The notes under the pieces were generated by a model. It made no database searches, had not been told where the DNA came from, and saw nothing but the letters and a program-made list of their open reading frames with translations. A DNA stretch of 64,000 nt from contig JAMKCF010000001.1 in assembly GCA_023634235.1 (NCBI GenBank), forward strand, positions 13,836,258-13,900,257, given 5' to 3'. The translations under genes and the position numbers were made by a program. Each line of letters opens with the position of its first letter. Positions within the stretch are counted from its first letter, which is position 1. Below, one piece after another: positions 23,170 through 34,858 of this stretch. The stretch is from Pisaster brevispinus. Its lineage: Eukaryota > Echinodermata > Asteroidea > Forcipulatida > Asteriidae.

Positions 23170-24040
23170 ATGGTTATGTTTCTCCAAGTATAATTTGTCT
23201 CTGATTATTTGGTTATGCAAGATCTTTTTGGTTATAAAGTTCTGATTACTTTGTTATTCAACTTCTCTTTGATTCTCAGGTTCTAGTTTCACTGATTTTT
23301 CACGTTCTCTTTGATTCTCAAGCTCTAATTCATTGGTTATTCAACTTCTCTTTTGATCTCAAGTTCTGATTATCTGGGTATTCAAGTTCTCTTTGATTCT
23401 CAAGTTGTGGTGTTTTGGTTTTAAACGTTCTCTTTGATTCTCAAATTTTTCTTTGATTATCAGGTTCTGGTTTCACTGGTATTTCAAGTTCTCTTTGATT
23501 ATCGAGTAGTGATTCTAAAGTTATTCAAGTTCTTATAAATTCTCAAATTCTGGTTCTCTGGTTTTTTAAGTTCTCTTTGATTGTCAAATTCTGCTTCTAT
23601 GGTTATTTAAGTTCTCTTTGATTCTAAAGTTCTAGGTCACAATAATTCTCAAGTTCTGATTCTCGGATTATTCAAGTTTTGATTATCTGGTCCTGATTCT
23701 GTAGTTTTCCAAATTTGTTAGTTCACAAGTTCTGTTTCTCAAGGTATTAAATTTCTCTTTGATTATCAAATTCTGATTATCTTTGGTTATTCAATTTTCG
23801 TTACTTTTTATTCCAATTCATATTGTCTACTGATCGAATTCAAGTCTCTGTTCATAACAATTCTTCTTTTCTGTTTTGTCAAGGTATAACTATATGTTTA
23901 TTCTAGTTCTTTCTTCTGTTAGTTATAATTTTTTGTTTATCTAAGTTCACTGCAGATTCTCTGTTTATTAAAGCTCTTAGTATAGGTTTATTACTCTTTA
24001 TTCAAGTTCTGACTCTTTGTGTATTCAAGTTCTCCACACC
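23170..24040. repeat. degenerate ~41-bp minisatellite
   Basis: TTCTCTTTGATTCTCAAGTT recurs at about 41-bp spacing (for example 23,265, 23,306, 23,347, 23,388, 23,429, 23,490, 23,572), with a variable second half of the type CTGATTCTCTGGTTATTCAA. Copies degrade toward 24,000. No coding signal. Confidence 0.85.
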
Positions 24041-25690
24041 AACACCCTGAAAGAAAAAAAGAAGACAACAAATCATTACAAATACTGTCAAACCCCTACA
24101 TTAAAAGTTAAAGAATCTTAACACATTGACAATGGCAGTACATCTCAAGCAAACATCAAAATACTACACATTACAAATTAGATGACATGTATATTCATAA
24201 TTATTTTCAACACTGACTTACACCTTTGTACCGTGAATGATTGATTCTGATCAGAACACCTTTGGCATTGATGCCCTCATTGTTTAGAGCTAAATGACTG
24301 ATTCCCACATCAAGGCTCGAATTTGGGAGAAAAATCCCCAAGACTGCAGGGCTTATGGCTGAACATTTTAACTGGACCAGCAAATGTTGTACAAGACCAG
24401 AATGAACATGAAATTTGAGTCCTGACACAGTTCAGCATGCATTTAACTGTTTCTATTTGAACAATTAAGCACTAAGACATGTTAGAGAAGATAAAACCTC
24501 ATCTGTCTTTGGGTACTAAGTCTGTAAGTATACTTCATTTCTCAACAGAGTTGAAAATAGTTTCCAGACTCAAGGTCAACATTTGAACATTGTTTCTGTT
24601 CAAGGTATTACACAGAGAGTTATTGTTAATTGTACAACACAAGACTAACAGGCTTATCTGGTCATAAGTTTACTGGCCAGACACTAAAACCACTGGCCTC
24701 GGGCCTACAATCCGGTTTATAGCCCAGGTTCTTTGAATCACAGTGAGTGCATACTCACATTTTCTCACAAGACAACATCACATCCTGGTACTTATTATAA
24801 GTCAGGGTTTCATTGTGTTTTTGATATTGGCAAAAAGGGAAATTAATTCAGAAGCTCCACAAAGATCCCAATATCATACAGCAGGCAGGCATGGGAAATT
24901 TTCCTCATACCAACCAAAACTTGCTAATGGATAATATACAAAAACATTCTATACTTTTATTGACCTGGTAATTTATGAAGACAAGAATACCATTACATAC
25001 ATGTACATATAAAATGTCTAAACCTTTCATTGTATGACTTCTATTGCACATATACCCAGTACCAATTATCTTATAGTAAACACTTATGAACTTAAAACCG
25101 ATATTTGCTATAGCACCCTTTTTGACATGAACATGAGTAGCTGAAATTTGTATAAGGTTTAACATCCCCTTCAAGATCAATCTCTGTTGTGTACCATGGC
25201 ATGGTATAATGAGAGGAAGTCTAAATAAGTTCATAATGAAGCTGTGAGGAAAGCTTCCCCAGAAGTTTTACCATATTTTTCTTTCATCCTGAAAATTAAG
25301 AATACTCTTCTTTGTGTAGTATAAATTGCTTCACATATTTCAATGGACTTTAAAAGTACGGTAACCCGTAGAAGAGGCATCAAGTCAAAAAGCAACTGGT
25401 CCTCTGTCATTCTTCTTTGATTTTGTGATAGTCTAACTGTATGCAGTTTAGGGTGACCGTGTAAAAACATGATTCATTTGAGATGGAATCGCGTCAAAAT
25501 ACTTGCATTTTTACACGCGCACTAAGCGTCCTACAAGCGCCATACGTGCGCTCGAAAGTTTTTAACCAGCGTGTACGCAATGTGGTCACCGTTGGGAGCC
25601 AATCAGCGTTGTTTCTCAGTACATCTCTACCAGGTTAGTGACGAGAGGTATCGATACGGCGCGCTGCCCATGGTAGCGAGGCTGGACTGG
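24041..25690. other. non-coding
   Basis: No gene is supported. Short - strand frames at 24,207-24,428, 24,905-25,234 and 25,231-25,470 have no domain or splice context that supports them. Confidence 0.5.
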
Positions 25691-26264
25691 TCCCAACTTG
25701 AGCGTTAAAGTTGGGGCGTCCCAACTATAAATAGTTGGGATCGCAGTGAACACAAAGCACCCAGCCCCATGAATGAACTATAAAAAAACAATAGTAATCA
25801 TAGTATGAAGTTTATAAGACCACTTTTCCTTTCCCTTGAGAATATTTGACATTAATTAGAATGTTGGTTTTCCAAGAGAAGGAAAATTAAATGCCTAGGC
25901 CTAATTTGAAACTGGAAACGTCACCCGGCATGAGCATGAGGGCGCTCAGTCAGGAACCTCTAACAACACTATTTTACGAGTTTAATAGCAGTATACTATC
26001 ATTCCAAACCTCGTCCTGGGTACCGGCTCGCAACCGGCTCTCCATCATAACAGTTTTGACATAAGTTTGTATACAGAACCCAGACCTGGGTTTGAAATAA
26101 ACAACGCCAGTGCGTCTGCTCATGGAGGAAGGAAATTGTTTTCCCTTCCTCCAGTGGTCTGCTGTAGTGTTACACAGTAATTCACGCATGATCGATCACG
26201 GTGTTGAACTCTATGGGCGATCCCAACTATAGTTAGTGTCCCAACTTTAACACTCAAGTTGGGA
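25691..26264. repeat. inverted repeat pair, possible short MITE ends
   Basis: Left arm 25,691-25,744 (TCCCAACTTGAGCGTTAAAG to TAGTTGGGATCGC) and right arm 26,217-26,264 are imperfect inverted copies about 470 bp apart. Each arm also contains smaller AGTTGGGA/TCCCAACT palindromes. This resembles the ends of a ~570-bp non-autonomous element, but no clear target duplication was found. Confidence 0.6.
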
Positions 26265-26285
26265 ACACTCCCAACTATAGTTCGA

Positions 26286-26392
26286 ACAATTGTCAAGTTA
26301 AGACGGAACAGTGCCACGCCACTACAACTAAGTTATTCGGACAATTGTCAAGTTAACGGAACAGTGCCACGCCACTACAACTTAGTTGCTTA
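26286..26392. repeat. tandem duplication of ~54 bp
   Basis: 26,286-26,340 and 26,341-26,392 both read ACAATTGTCAAGTTAA then GGAACAGTGCCACGCC; the second lacks a few bases. It directly follows the right arm of the inverted repeat. Confidence 0.85.
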
Positions 26393-27229
26393 GCATGTTA
26401 TGCTTACACTGCAATTTCAATTTCATATAACTGTTAAACCATAAAAGCACAAGAAAAGCCAACGCTGCACCATTATCCCCGCATGCCTTGCTCGCTCAAA
26501 ACCCCTGGATTTGGTTCATTAAAATATGCTAAAAATTTAGCACATTTTAATTAGCCCCGTGGCCGATCCATATTATCTACGAAACGTCACTTGTTTGCGT
26601 TGCGTATAGAATGGTTTATATTCGGGCAAACAAAGTCTATGTTGAAGATTGTTAATCCCCGGCGTATGCTTTTAATTAGTCGAGTTAACGTGTACAGAAT
26701 GAAGATGAATGAGAAAGGTCCGACTCCGTTGGCAATACTCAGGAAGTACATAGGCCTACAATAGAGAATGTATATCTCCAATTGTAATATTTCAAAATAG
26801 GCTTTAATGGAGGATTCCCTGTACTGTGCCAATTACTACCGATTGTTTATGTATTGAATATACTGATCATCTAAAACTTTATTCTACTTCTCGGTAAAAA
26901 ATAAATGACCATCCCCTTGTAATATCTATTTCTTAATGTCTCCGTATTATTCAATGCTCTTGTACTTAGATTGAGTTGATAAATCTAGCTGTTTGTCAAT
27001 ACCATGACATGTCTTCAAAATGTACCACAAACCTGTCAAATATTATAGCCTACCGTATCATTTAGGCCTATAGGGGCCTATCCTTATTCCATCTTCTGTG
27101 GGTTGTCCTGAACAACCATGAGAAATGTTGTCTTTACGGCTCATGGTGCGTATGTACACGCGTCCGATCTAGGTATTATATTATATATCTATGGCCCTAT
27201 CTAGTCACTATAATAGAGCTCAATATGAC
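26393..27229. other. non-coding
   Basis: No gene, RNA or clear repeat is supported. It ends at a poly-C run of about 14 bases at 27,239-27,252. Confidence 0.5.
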
Positions 27230-27600
27230 TATACCCAACCCCCCCCCCCCCCTTCCGCTAGTGCGGCGGCAGTGTGAGTCCGAGGCTCTTTCAGCCTCTC
27301 TCACGCACTCATCCCGAGACCGTCATGCTGGTCGTAAGAGTACCATGATGGATCCATTTGCTGTCGGGGGTCGCCACAGTTCTCTGTCCTCTGTCAACGT
27401 ACAAGAGCAGCAATACTTCGGCCTGCCTAGTCTCAGAGGTTGTCAGACTAGGACTTTCTTGTCTGCCTCTCCGTCGCTTACCCTCAACTGTTCCTTGGAG
27501 GATGGTTCTGGCCAATGAGTCGCGACAAGACACTTGACCGTCCCAAGCGAGCTTGAAGCGTTTCAAGTTGCACCAGCTCTCAGACCCTTGTCTTTTTGAT
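27230..27600 (-). pseudogene. LINE reverse-transcriptase C-terminal relic
   Basis: On the - strand the frame reads LKRFKLAWDGQVSCRDSLA then TILQGTVEGKRRRGRQ, and after a frameshift LTEDRELWRRP-like and ANGSIMVLL. The pattern HVxRxDSLxxTILQGTxEGxRRRGRQ is the familiar C-terminal end of a widespread LINE group in marine animals. It is a short dead fragment with a stop and a frameshift. No RT core is present nearby. Confidence 0.7.
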
Positions 27601-28663
27601 TGGTGGCATATTGTGTCAGGTATATCTATCTAATGTCTCCAAGCGCCCCCCCCCCCCCCCCACCCAATACTTATCGTGTGCGCGCGCGCACTTTTCTTGC
27701 TTTTCCTTGCACATAGCATAAATTACTTTGGAAAGGATACCGGATACTACCAACCAAGGACCATCACGCACTAAACTTAATCTGTAAGAAGAGTTCTCTC
27801 GTCCACTCGATTCGTTCATCAATTCTACTTGAACCAACAATGATATTGATGAGCATAAAGTTGGGAAACTCATACAGCACTAACCGTAAGTTGAACTTTA
27901 TTGATACATTTTTAGCCGACTCTTATACCACTGAAAATATTAAACTAAATCTCCAATTCCATTTCAATGTTTTGCAAGTGCGATCCCGGTCCGTGGACCA
28001 AACTCAGAAATGATTTAATGCGCCAACAATCTGCACATACAGACATGGGCAGCGCGTAATGCTTTAGTTGTTGCAATCTCACCATTTGAAGAAAACGGTT
28101 TCCCAATGATGACCTTCTGGATGCACTTACTATAACAGTTACGATTAGGAATTAATTGGGACTGCATGTTAGAAGAATAATTTCACCTTCATTAGACCAG
28201 CAGAAACATCTTTCACCCATTGTTTTTAAACCCTCCCCTATAAAATCCATCAACCCTTCCTGAATTGATTGAACACACCTTCAGCTGTATAAATTATTGA
28301 TGCCAAATTTGGGGCTTTTAAAGGACATGAAGTGGCTGGCTGATCCATAAGTTTATCCATGCCCAAGATTGTGCTACCATGAATAATTTAGGATTACTTT
28401 TTCACTTGGTTTTATGCCGGTATTACATCTCATTCTTGATTACAAAGTTAAAATGCCATATTTATTATCAATTTATACTTCACTTTTCACGAGAGCTATA
28501 CGATGCCAACTTCCATTACAGAGTTATAAAATGATTAAGATGCAAACATCATTGTAAATTTGACAAGGCTTAAGTTCAATACAACTAATTATTTTTGACA
28601 TCCTCACTTTCCTCACTTTGTTTTAATTGTGTCATTTCAGATGCCAAGCCTTGTAGACCTATG
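27601..28663. other. non-coding upstream of the OB-fold gene
   Basis: Contains a poly-C run at about 27,645-27,662 next to a CGTGTGCGCGCGCGC run. If the OB-fold gene has further 5' exons or a promoter, they may lie here, but none could be recognised. Confidence 0.4.
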
Positions 28664-30804
28664 AAGCTCCTCCAAACCCTATCTACCTCCAGTACGAATA
28701 ACAGTCATTGCCCACAATCCTGAAGACCCACAAAGATGTGTTATTGGTGATGATACTGATGCAGTGGAATGTATCATATACAATGACAAAGTTCAGCATA
28801 AATTTGTTCAAGGAGTATCACTGTTACTCATCAACAGCTTTGTGAGAAAATTTCCCGACAAGCCCTCAAATATTGAAATCCGCTCAAACACAAGGGTTTC
28901 AAAAACAGGAAGGATCGAAATTTCTGACGACATTCGCAACAAAGGGATGCTATTGATAAATCCGCAACCTGCAGATTTTGTCAAATTCGACACAATTCCA
29001 ACTTCACCCATGAAAAAATTAGTCTCAATTCGGGGACAAATTGTTGCTGTAAGTATTTCTATCACAGAATTATAAAAAGCCGAACAAGTTATCAAGTCGA
29101 CCACATGAATGTCTTTCATATACATTCCATCCCCACATTTAAAACCAATTGTGTTTATTGTTTATACTTGCAATTGCCATATTTCAAATAGCATAAAATA
29201 CTCTGTACTCTGATACGCATTTCACTCACACTAATTGTATGAATTATTCACTACTATGCTGTTTACACATTCAGGACATGGCCATCCAAAGAAATCCTCT
29301 TTTGCAATGCTGTAACTGGAAAAGATATCCAATAACAAACAACAAACAAACTAGCAACAACAAATTTTAACACTTGGTGTTCCTAAAGGTTTTACCTTGT
29401 AGTGGTGAACATAAGGACATTTGCCCTGTTTACCAATTCAGATCATTAGGGAACCAAAATTGAGTAACTGTATCGTTTTATCAATGTCAGTAGAAAATTG
29501 TGAACCTTCCATAGATTACATTTTTTAGTTGGTTGTTTGAAGCAAAAAAAACCCCACAATTAAACACATTACTGTTTCATTATATACTTTGCAATATCTA
29601 ACCTTTTTATTATAACTTATAACTGTAATTTCTATAGGAAGAGTTATCCAAAACTATTCAACACAAACGAAGAGATCTAGTGGTCAAGAACATAACTCTC
29701 AAAGACGACAAAACAAAATGCCGAGTAACTTTATGGAACCAACAAGCCTCCTCTTCTACAGTCCTTGTTGGCGACTTGGTAGAAATCACTGACACTGTTA
29801 CATCACGCTGGAACGAAGAAACATACCTCAGCTCAACAAGAACAAGTGAAATCAAAGTAAGTGCATATTTTACCAACTTGTAATGCTTTCATACACAAGG
29901 CAACATTTATGTTCACAAGAATTTACATTTCGAAAGTTGTGTAACCCTTAACAAACATTATTTTAAGGAACTAATTTTCTTCCTACATTTTGAACATCTC
30001 TTATCATTTTTACATATTGCTTCCAAAGTTCCCCCACATTCATTATATATTGCCTTCAATTATTTTTGCCAAGTCCTCTGAAAATCCTTGCTTATTGAGT
30101 CTTTAATTATTCATTAAGCCCACGGTTATAAGAGGAACCTACACATCCCTGGAAGAGTATCCAAATCTAAAATATTATTTGCATTGCCCAATAATAAAAT
30201 AAACAGTACTTTTTAGTTTGGCACAATTTTTTAAAAGACAGTGTTACTCCTTAATGCTAAACGTCATAGTTTCAAATAATCTATATCAAGTTAAATCTTC
30301 GCAACTATTTCATTTTCCATGTTATTCTGCAGTTCTATACACAAGTGCACAATGTATCTACAGTCATGGTTGATAAAAATATTTTCCGACATTTACAGTG
30401 TTCAACCCTAGTTGACCTTCATGTATTACAATTTGTTACCAATGTATTAAAGGTGAACCTGAAGAATGAAGGACTACGTTTGTAATTATCCATCCACTGC
30501 ACATTGCCCTTATAGACTAGTGGCTTGTGTCTTTGCATAACACATTCTTCACATGTTACCCATTTATTTGAATGTGAACTTTTACATGCGTTATAAGCTA
30601 AGTTTCTCTACAAACATTTATACACTATACATGTACTTTTTTCAACAGCATGTCTACTCAGATCAGGCACTTGTCACGGTCATTGAATTTGACTCACATG
30701 ATGAAGATATGATGACTTTAAATACAGATGAGGAACCTTACCCTACCTATGATGTATCAAATACAAAGCTAGCTCAAGCATTCGATATTGATATTTCGTG
30801 CTAA
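28664..30804 (+). CDS. OB-fold (RPA-like) nucleic-acid-binding protein, three visible exons
   Basis: Three exons in one phase-0 frame: about 28,664-29,049 (donor GTAAGT), 29,639-29,857 (acceptor TATAG, donor GTAAGT), 30,652-30,804 (acceptor CAACAG, stop TAA). The middle region looks like an OB fold of RPA type: KLVSIRGQIVA, then RDLVVKNITLKDDKTKCRV, TLWNQQ, VLVGDLVEITDTV, YLSSTRTSEIK. The last exon is acidic. Single-stranded DNA or RNA binding is inferred. No ATG opens the frame: an in-frame TGA lies at about 28,660, so a 5' exon is probably missing or the first exon is broken. Conserved splice sites and absence of internal stops make it the best host-like gene here; a domesticated element gene remains possible. 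Confidence 0.65.
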
Positions 30805-31740
30805 GAGAAACTTTAACACAACGCATTCCATTTGAATGCAAACTAATCAAAAACAAGGAAGGAAGTGTCACAACATTTACTTTAATTGTGTAAATAGTTC
30901 ATTAGTGTCCCAAAAGTTGCCAACTTTATTGTTTTTCTTTCCTTACACATGTTATCGAACCAAACTTTGCCACTAAAAATATCATTACTGACAATCAAAA
31001 ACTTGTTTATCCTTTAGAAAAATGTTATCACATCAGACAAGTTCATCACTATAAAAAATCATACTTGTATCTAAGACACAGCTCACTCAATCATTTTATA
31101 TTGATACCTCAGACTTAGTACACTTAGCAGACTTAGACTTAGTTTAGTTTTGTGTTAAACATTACCAATTTCGTTATTATATTTTATTTCTTATGTTATC
31201 AAACTAAACTATTTCCAAGTGCTTAATTGTAAACTTTAATTTCACTTACTATCTACATACTGTTTTGCTTTTGTTTGTATGAATTCATTTTTAAATAAGT
31301 AAACTTATTCACGGAAAAAAATATTAGTTGTATCTGAGACAAACTCACTCAATGGTTTGATAATGATATCTCAAATTTGGAAGCAACTTTGGCACTGCAC
31401 ATTAAGTGTCACAATATAATTTACATTTATTCTGTTAATAGTTCAGTATTGTGTTTAAAGTAACTAGTTGGGTTATTTTTGTTTGTTATTAAACCAAGCT
31501 ACTTACAATTATAAGTCCTTAAACTTAAACTCTAATTTCACTTACAATCTATATACTGGTTACTTTCAATTTCTTGAGAAAACTTTAAATGAATCAGACA
31601 AGTTATTCACACAAATATATCAAAGTTGTATCTAAGTTAAGCTAATTCAATGGTTTAATATTGATATCTCAGACTTGGAAAATACTTTGGCACTGTGCAT
31701 TCCCTTTTGAATGCAAACTGATCAAAAATAATGAATGTAA
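30770..31740. repeat. four degenerate ~290-bp tandem units that begin inside the last OB-fold exon
   Basis: A landmark of the type GCTCACTCAATGGTTTRATATTGATATCTC occurs at about 30,772 (in the coding exon, encoding AQAFDIDIS), 31,081, 31,346 and 31,642. Shared flanking phrases include GACAAGTT.ATTCAC, TTGTATCTAAG and TTTCACTTACWATCTA. The first unit overlaps the C-terminal codons and stop. Confidence 0.75.
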
Positions 31741-32785
31741 ACTTTCTAATTTCTTTAGAGAAATTCTATAAAAACACTCTAAAACTATCAACTTGTCAGG
31801 TCACAAGTACATTCGCTATAACGATTATTCTCTACATTCAAATTCATCACTAAAAACATTTTAAAAACCTTTGCCACCCCCCCCAAAAAAAAAAATAATG
31901 TGTATAATCTTGAGTCAAAAACAACATTCATAGTTATTGTCAATCCAAACGTTAAAGGGCACCTCTATGAGTGACTTAACTTTGTACTAAGACCTTTCAA
32001 CCAGCACCAAGGCAATGCAATAGGGAGGGGTATGCATCATTGTATTTATTAGTTAAAAATAACAACTAATCATCTCTACCTGAAATTGTTTTGTAATTGT
32101 CACAAACTAATTTCAACCAAACCAACACCTAATCATTGCTATCAATTGAGGTTGAAAACATGACAGCCGTTAACCCGTATATTCTTGTTAAATCACTTTC
32201 ATTTTCAGTTTTTACACGCGTAATGTTTCATATGTACAGTTTACAATCATTTTTACAATCAACCATCTGAATCACTTTTAAGTTACTTATTTGTTATATT
32301 ACCCTATACTCTATTATAGCAACAGTTGTGTTTCTTTTTACTAACATCCATTCTCGTTATTTATACTATCACGTATACTAATAAATAAAGCACAGCATTT
32401 TTCAAATTGTCATACAAAACCTTTCTCTGTACAAATAATTCTGTCGTTCCTAGACTGATTAAACATGTAGTTTTGACAAAGTAGGCCTACTCTCTAAATA
32501 ACTTAATGCATTTGTATGGACAATGGTCATTCTGAGTGACACTGTTGCACATACAACGAAGATTGTACTAAGTTATGGACTTTATACTTGAAGTTGCCAA
32601 AATCATTATCAGAAAACACAACAATTCAAACATTGTATACAATGAGCTCAACACTAAATCAAGGGAGCTAAAACCCCTTTCGGTTTCACGTCATGACTGT
32701 GGTTCATGAATACCAACTTTCAGTTCCACCTTGCTAGTCAAGAACTGTTTTGATTTCATTTGTTTATACCAAAGAAGCCCTTACC

Positions 32786-32816
<31 letters not shown>

Positions 32817-34459
32817 GTAGGCTACTCCTATAACGAAAGCGTCTTCACGAGCTCCATTGCCTGGGTTCTCCATGGACACAGTTATACACCCCTTTCATTA
32901 TTCGCACTTTGGGGAGTCAGACTGTACACAAACGAATTGACTCCAAACATTTTAGACGGGCGTTATAATGCAGAGGTGCGTTCCACGTTGGACAAGGGGT
33001 CAATGACAGTTTAAAACACTTGTGGAAAGGACACCGCCTGTATTGGATGACGGATTTAATTGCTTCTTGTTATCACCCCACTTACTTGCCAAGAGCCCAG
33101 GGACAGTGATCATCCAGGAGATCCTAGACAGAAGCATTCCACATTATCTTAGATTGGGGGGGAGGAGGGTCAATTTCCAGTGTTGTGTAACAAACAAATT
33201 ATGGCTTGTGGCATTTGTTCCTGCCATAAAAATGTACACAAAATCTGGTAAACCACTGCACATAAACACAGAGCTACCTAGATCTAACCCTCTGATAAAT
33301 GCAACAATCTGTACAGCTGTCTGTTTTCTATAGCAGGCTTGGCTTCCTAAGTCTTGCCGACTAGTGCGTAAGGCAACCAGTCAAGATTTCCATAACTGAT
33401 TACATTCTGCTATTGTCAGTCCAGCGCCTTGGCCGCTCTGGCATCCGCTGGACGTTTCTCTTAGTCTTGAAATCAAGTCGATAATTGTTGTGCAGTCTAC
33501 TTGCAGGGACGGTACACATATTTTTGATCCCAATATGTGTGTGAGTCGGTCGCAATTACCGTCTTGAATAACTTGTACCCAGCTTTGTACACATGCAATT
33601 TGACTTGCTACCAAAATTGCACGGAGCAGTTTAATTGGTTAAGAATCGCCAAGACATGAATATTCATCATACATGAAGCGAACAGAGCTACCAGGCGCAC
33701 TCTTCATTCTTTGATAGGGGGGTTATTATCCATAGTAACATTTTATGATAATGAATTGGTCAAATTTATCTTACAAGAAAGTTAGGAAATTATTATAACA
33801 ATAACAGTATTATGCTCTTTACATTGATGTTGGCAAATAAACTGTCATTAAAAAAAATTTTTAAAAAATGAAGATACATTTCCATGTTTATAACGAATTC
33901 TTCCAATTTTGTCAGACGAGCTACCATTGGCCCTCTCTATGGCAACTTCTGCATATGCATTGTATAATTTACCATATATGAATATTCAGCTAGGAACAAG
34001 CTACACATTCAAAATTTGACCTGACGAACCGTACCACGCGCTACCTACGACCGTTGCATAAATGTATAATCGCACTGTGACTGTTGCATCAACAGTAAGA
34101 TGTGTGTTCACTGACTAACCACTTGTCATCAAGTCTACGTTTCTCTATGATCTGAGTGGGCTAGCTTTGCGAACTACGCCCTCAACTTCCCCGCTCGCGC
34201 TGGTCTTTTTCGTGCATATTATATACAGGTGCCGCATGCGCCTTCAGTAAAGCCTAGGGTACATATTGCATGAGCATGTAATGTGTGTACACGTCTGTGT
34301 GTAGGCTACAATTCTCCGTGTCAATGAATAGGTTGATCTGGCAGGATCCCCCAGGCGCTTGTATGAATAATATCTGATGTTATTCACAAGTGTGACGTCA
34401 GAAATTCGTCTGCGTTCCTCGAATTTATTAATTGAAGGGCAAATCGCCCTCAACATGTA
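31741..34459. other. non-coding
   Basis: No gene is supported. A poly-C run followed by (CA)n lies at about 32,784-32,816. The frames at 32,760-33,014, 33,022-33,333 and 33,381-33,614 have no domains. Confidence 0.5.
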
Positions 34460-34820
34460 GGGTTGTACATAAAACCAAAGTTTAATATTTATAAAAAATC
34501 ATAACTTCTGAACAACTTCTTGAATTTTGACATTCTACATATCATCGTTCAGGTTGATAATTAGTTCAAAAAACGCTACACATACTGTGACCGCATTTGA
34601 TCTTCACTTACAAAGAACTCCTAGGACCATGGAGGTAGGAATAGCCTCCATGCTAGGACTTACCTAGCGCTACATAGTATGACCTCATTTAACCCAACTT
34701 TTGGTTCAAACCGCAAATAAAAGATTTATAATGGAACAAAATCTACTCACCACAAATCAGGTTGATAACAAAATATCATTAAATGATAATTTCATGACAA
34801 CAATCACGAACACCTTGTTT
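34460..34820. repeat. palindrome-family fragment ending CACGAACACCT
   Basis: Starts with AAAATCATAACTTCTGAACA and runs to TCACGAACACCTTG followed by TTTTTGTTGTAAACAAAAA at about 34,805-34,836. The same end occurs at about 38,444-38,475. It is interrupted by a small hairpin insertion at 34,606-34,663. Confidence 0.7.
34606..34663. mobile_element. small foldback insertion flanked by ACTTAC
   Basis: ACTTAC at 34,606-34,611 and 34,658-34,663 brackets an imperfect hairpin (CCTAGGACCATGGAGGTA facing AGCCTCCATGCTAGG). It interrupts the usual TTGACCTT-ACTTCC phrase of the repeat family, so insertion is plausible. Confidence 0.45.
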
Positions 34821-34858
34821 TTGTTGTAAACAAAAACTGAAAGTCTAGTTGGTTTTTT

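Noticed and set aside
22767..23204. 145-codon + strand frame with TWHTPGFGFVLK repeats
   Set aside because: The 54-bp repeat is open in several frames on both strands; the - strand frame has the charged unique tail and fits the Helentron order better.
33022..33333. 103-codon + strand frame
   Set aside because: Non-ATG start, no domain, not supported by neighbours.
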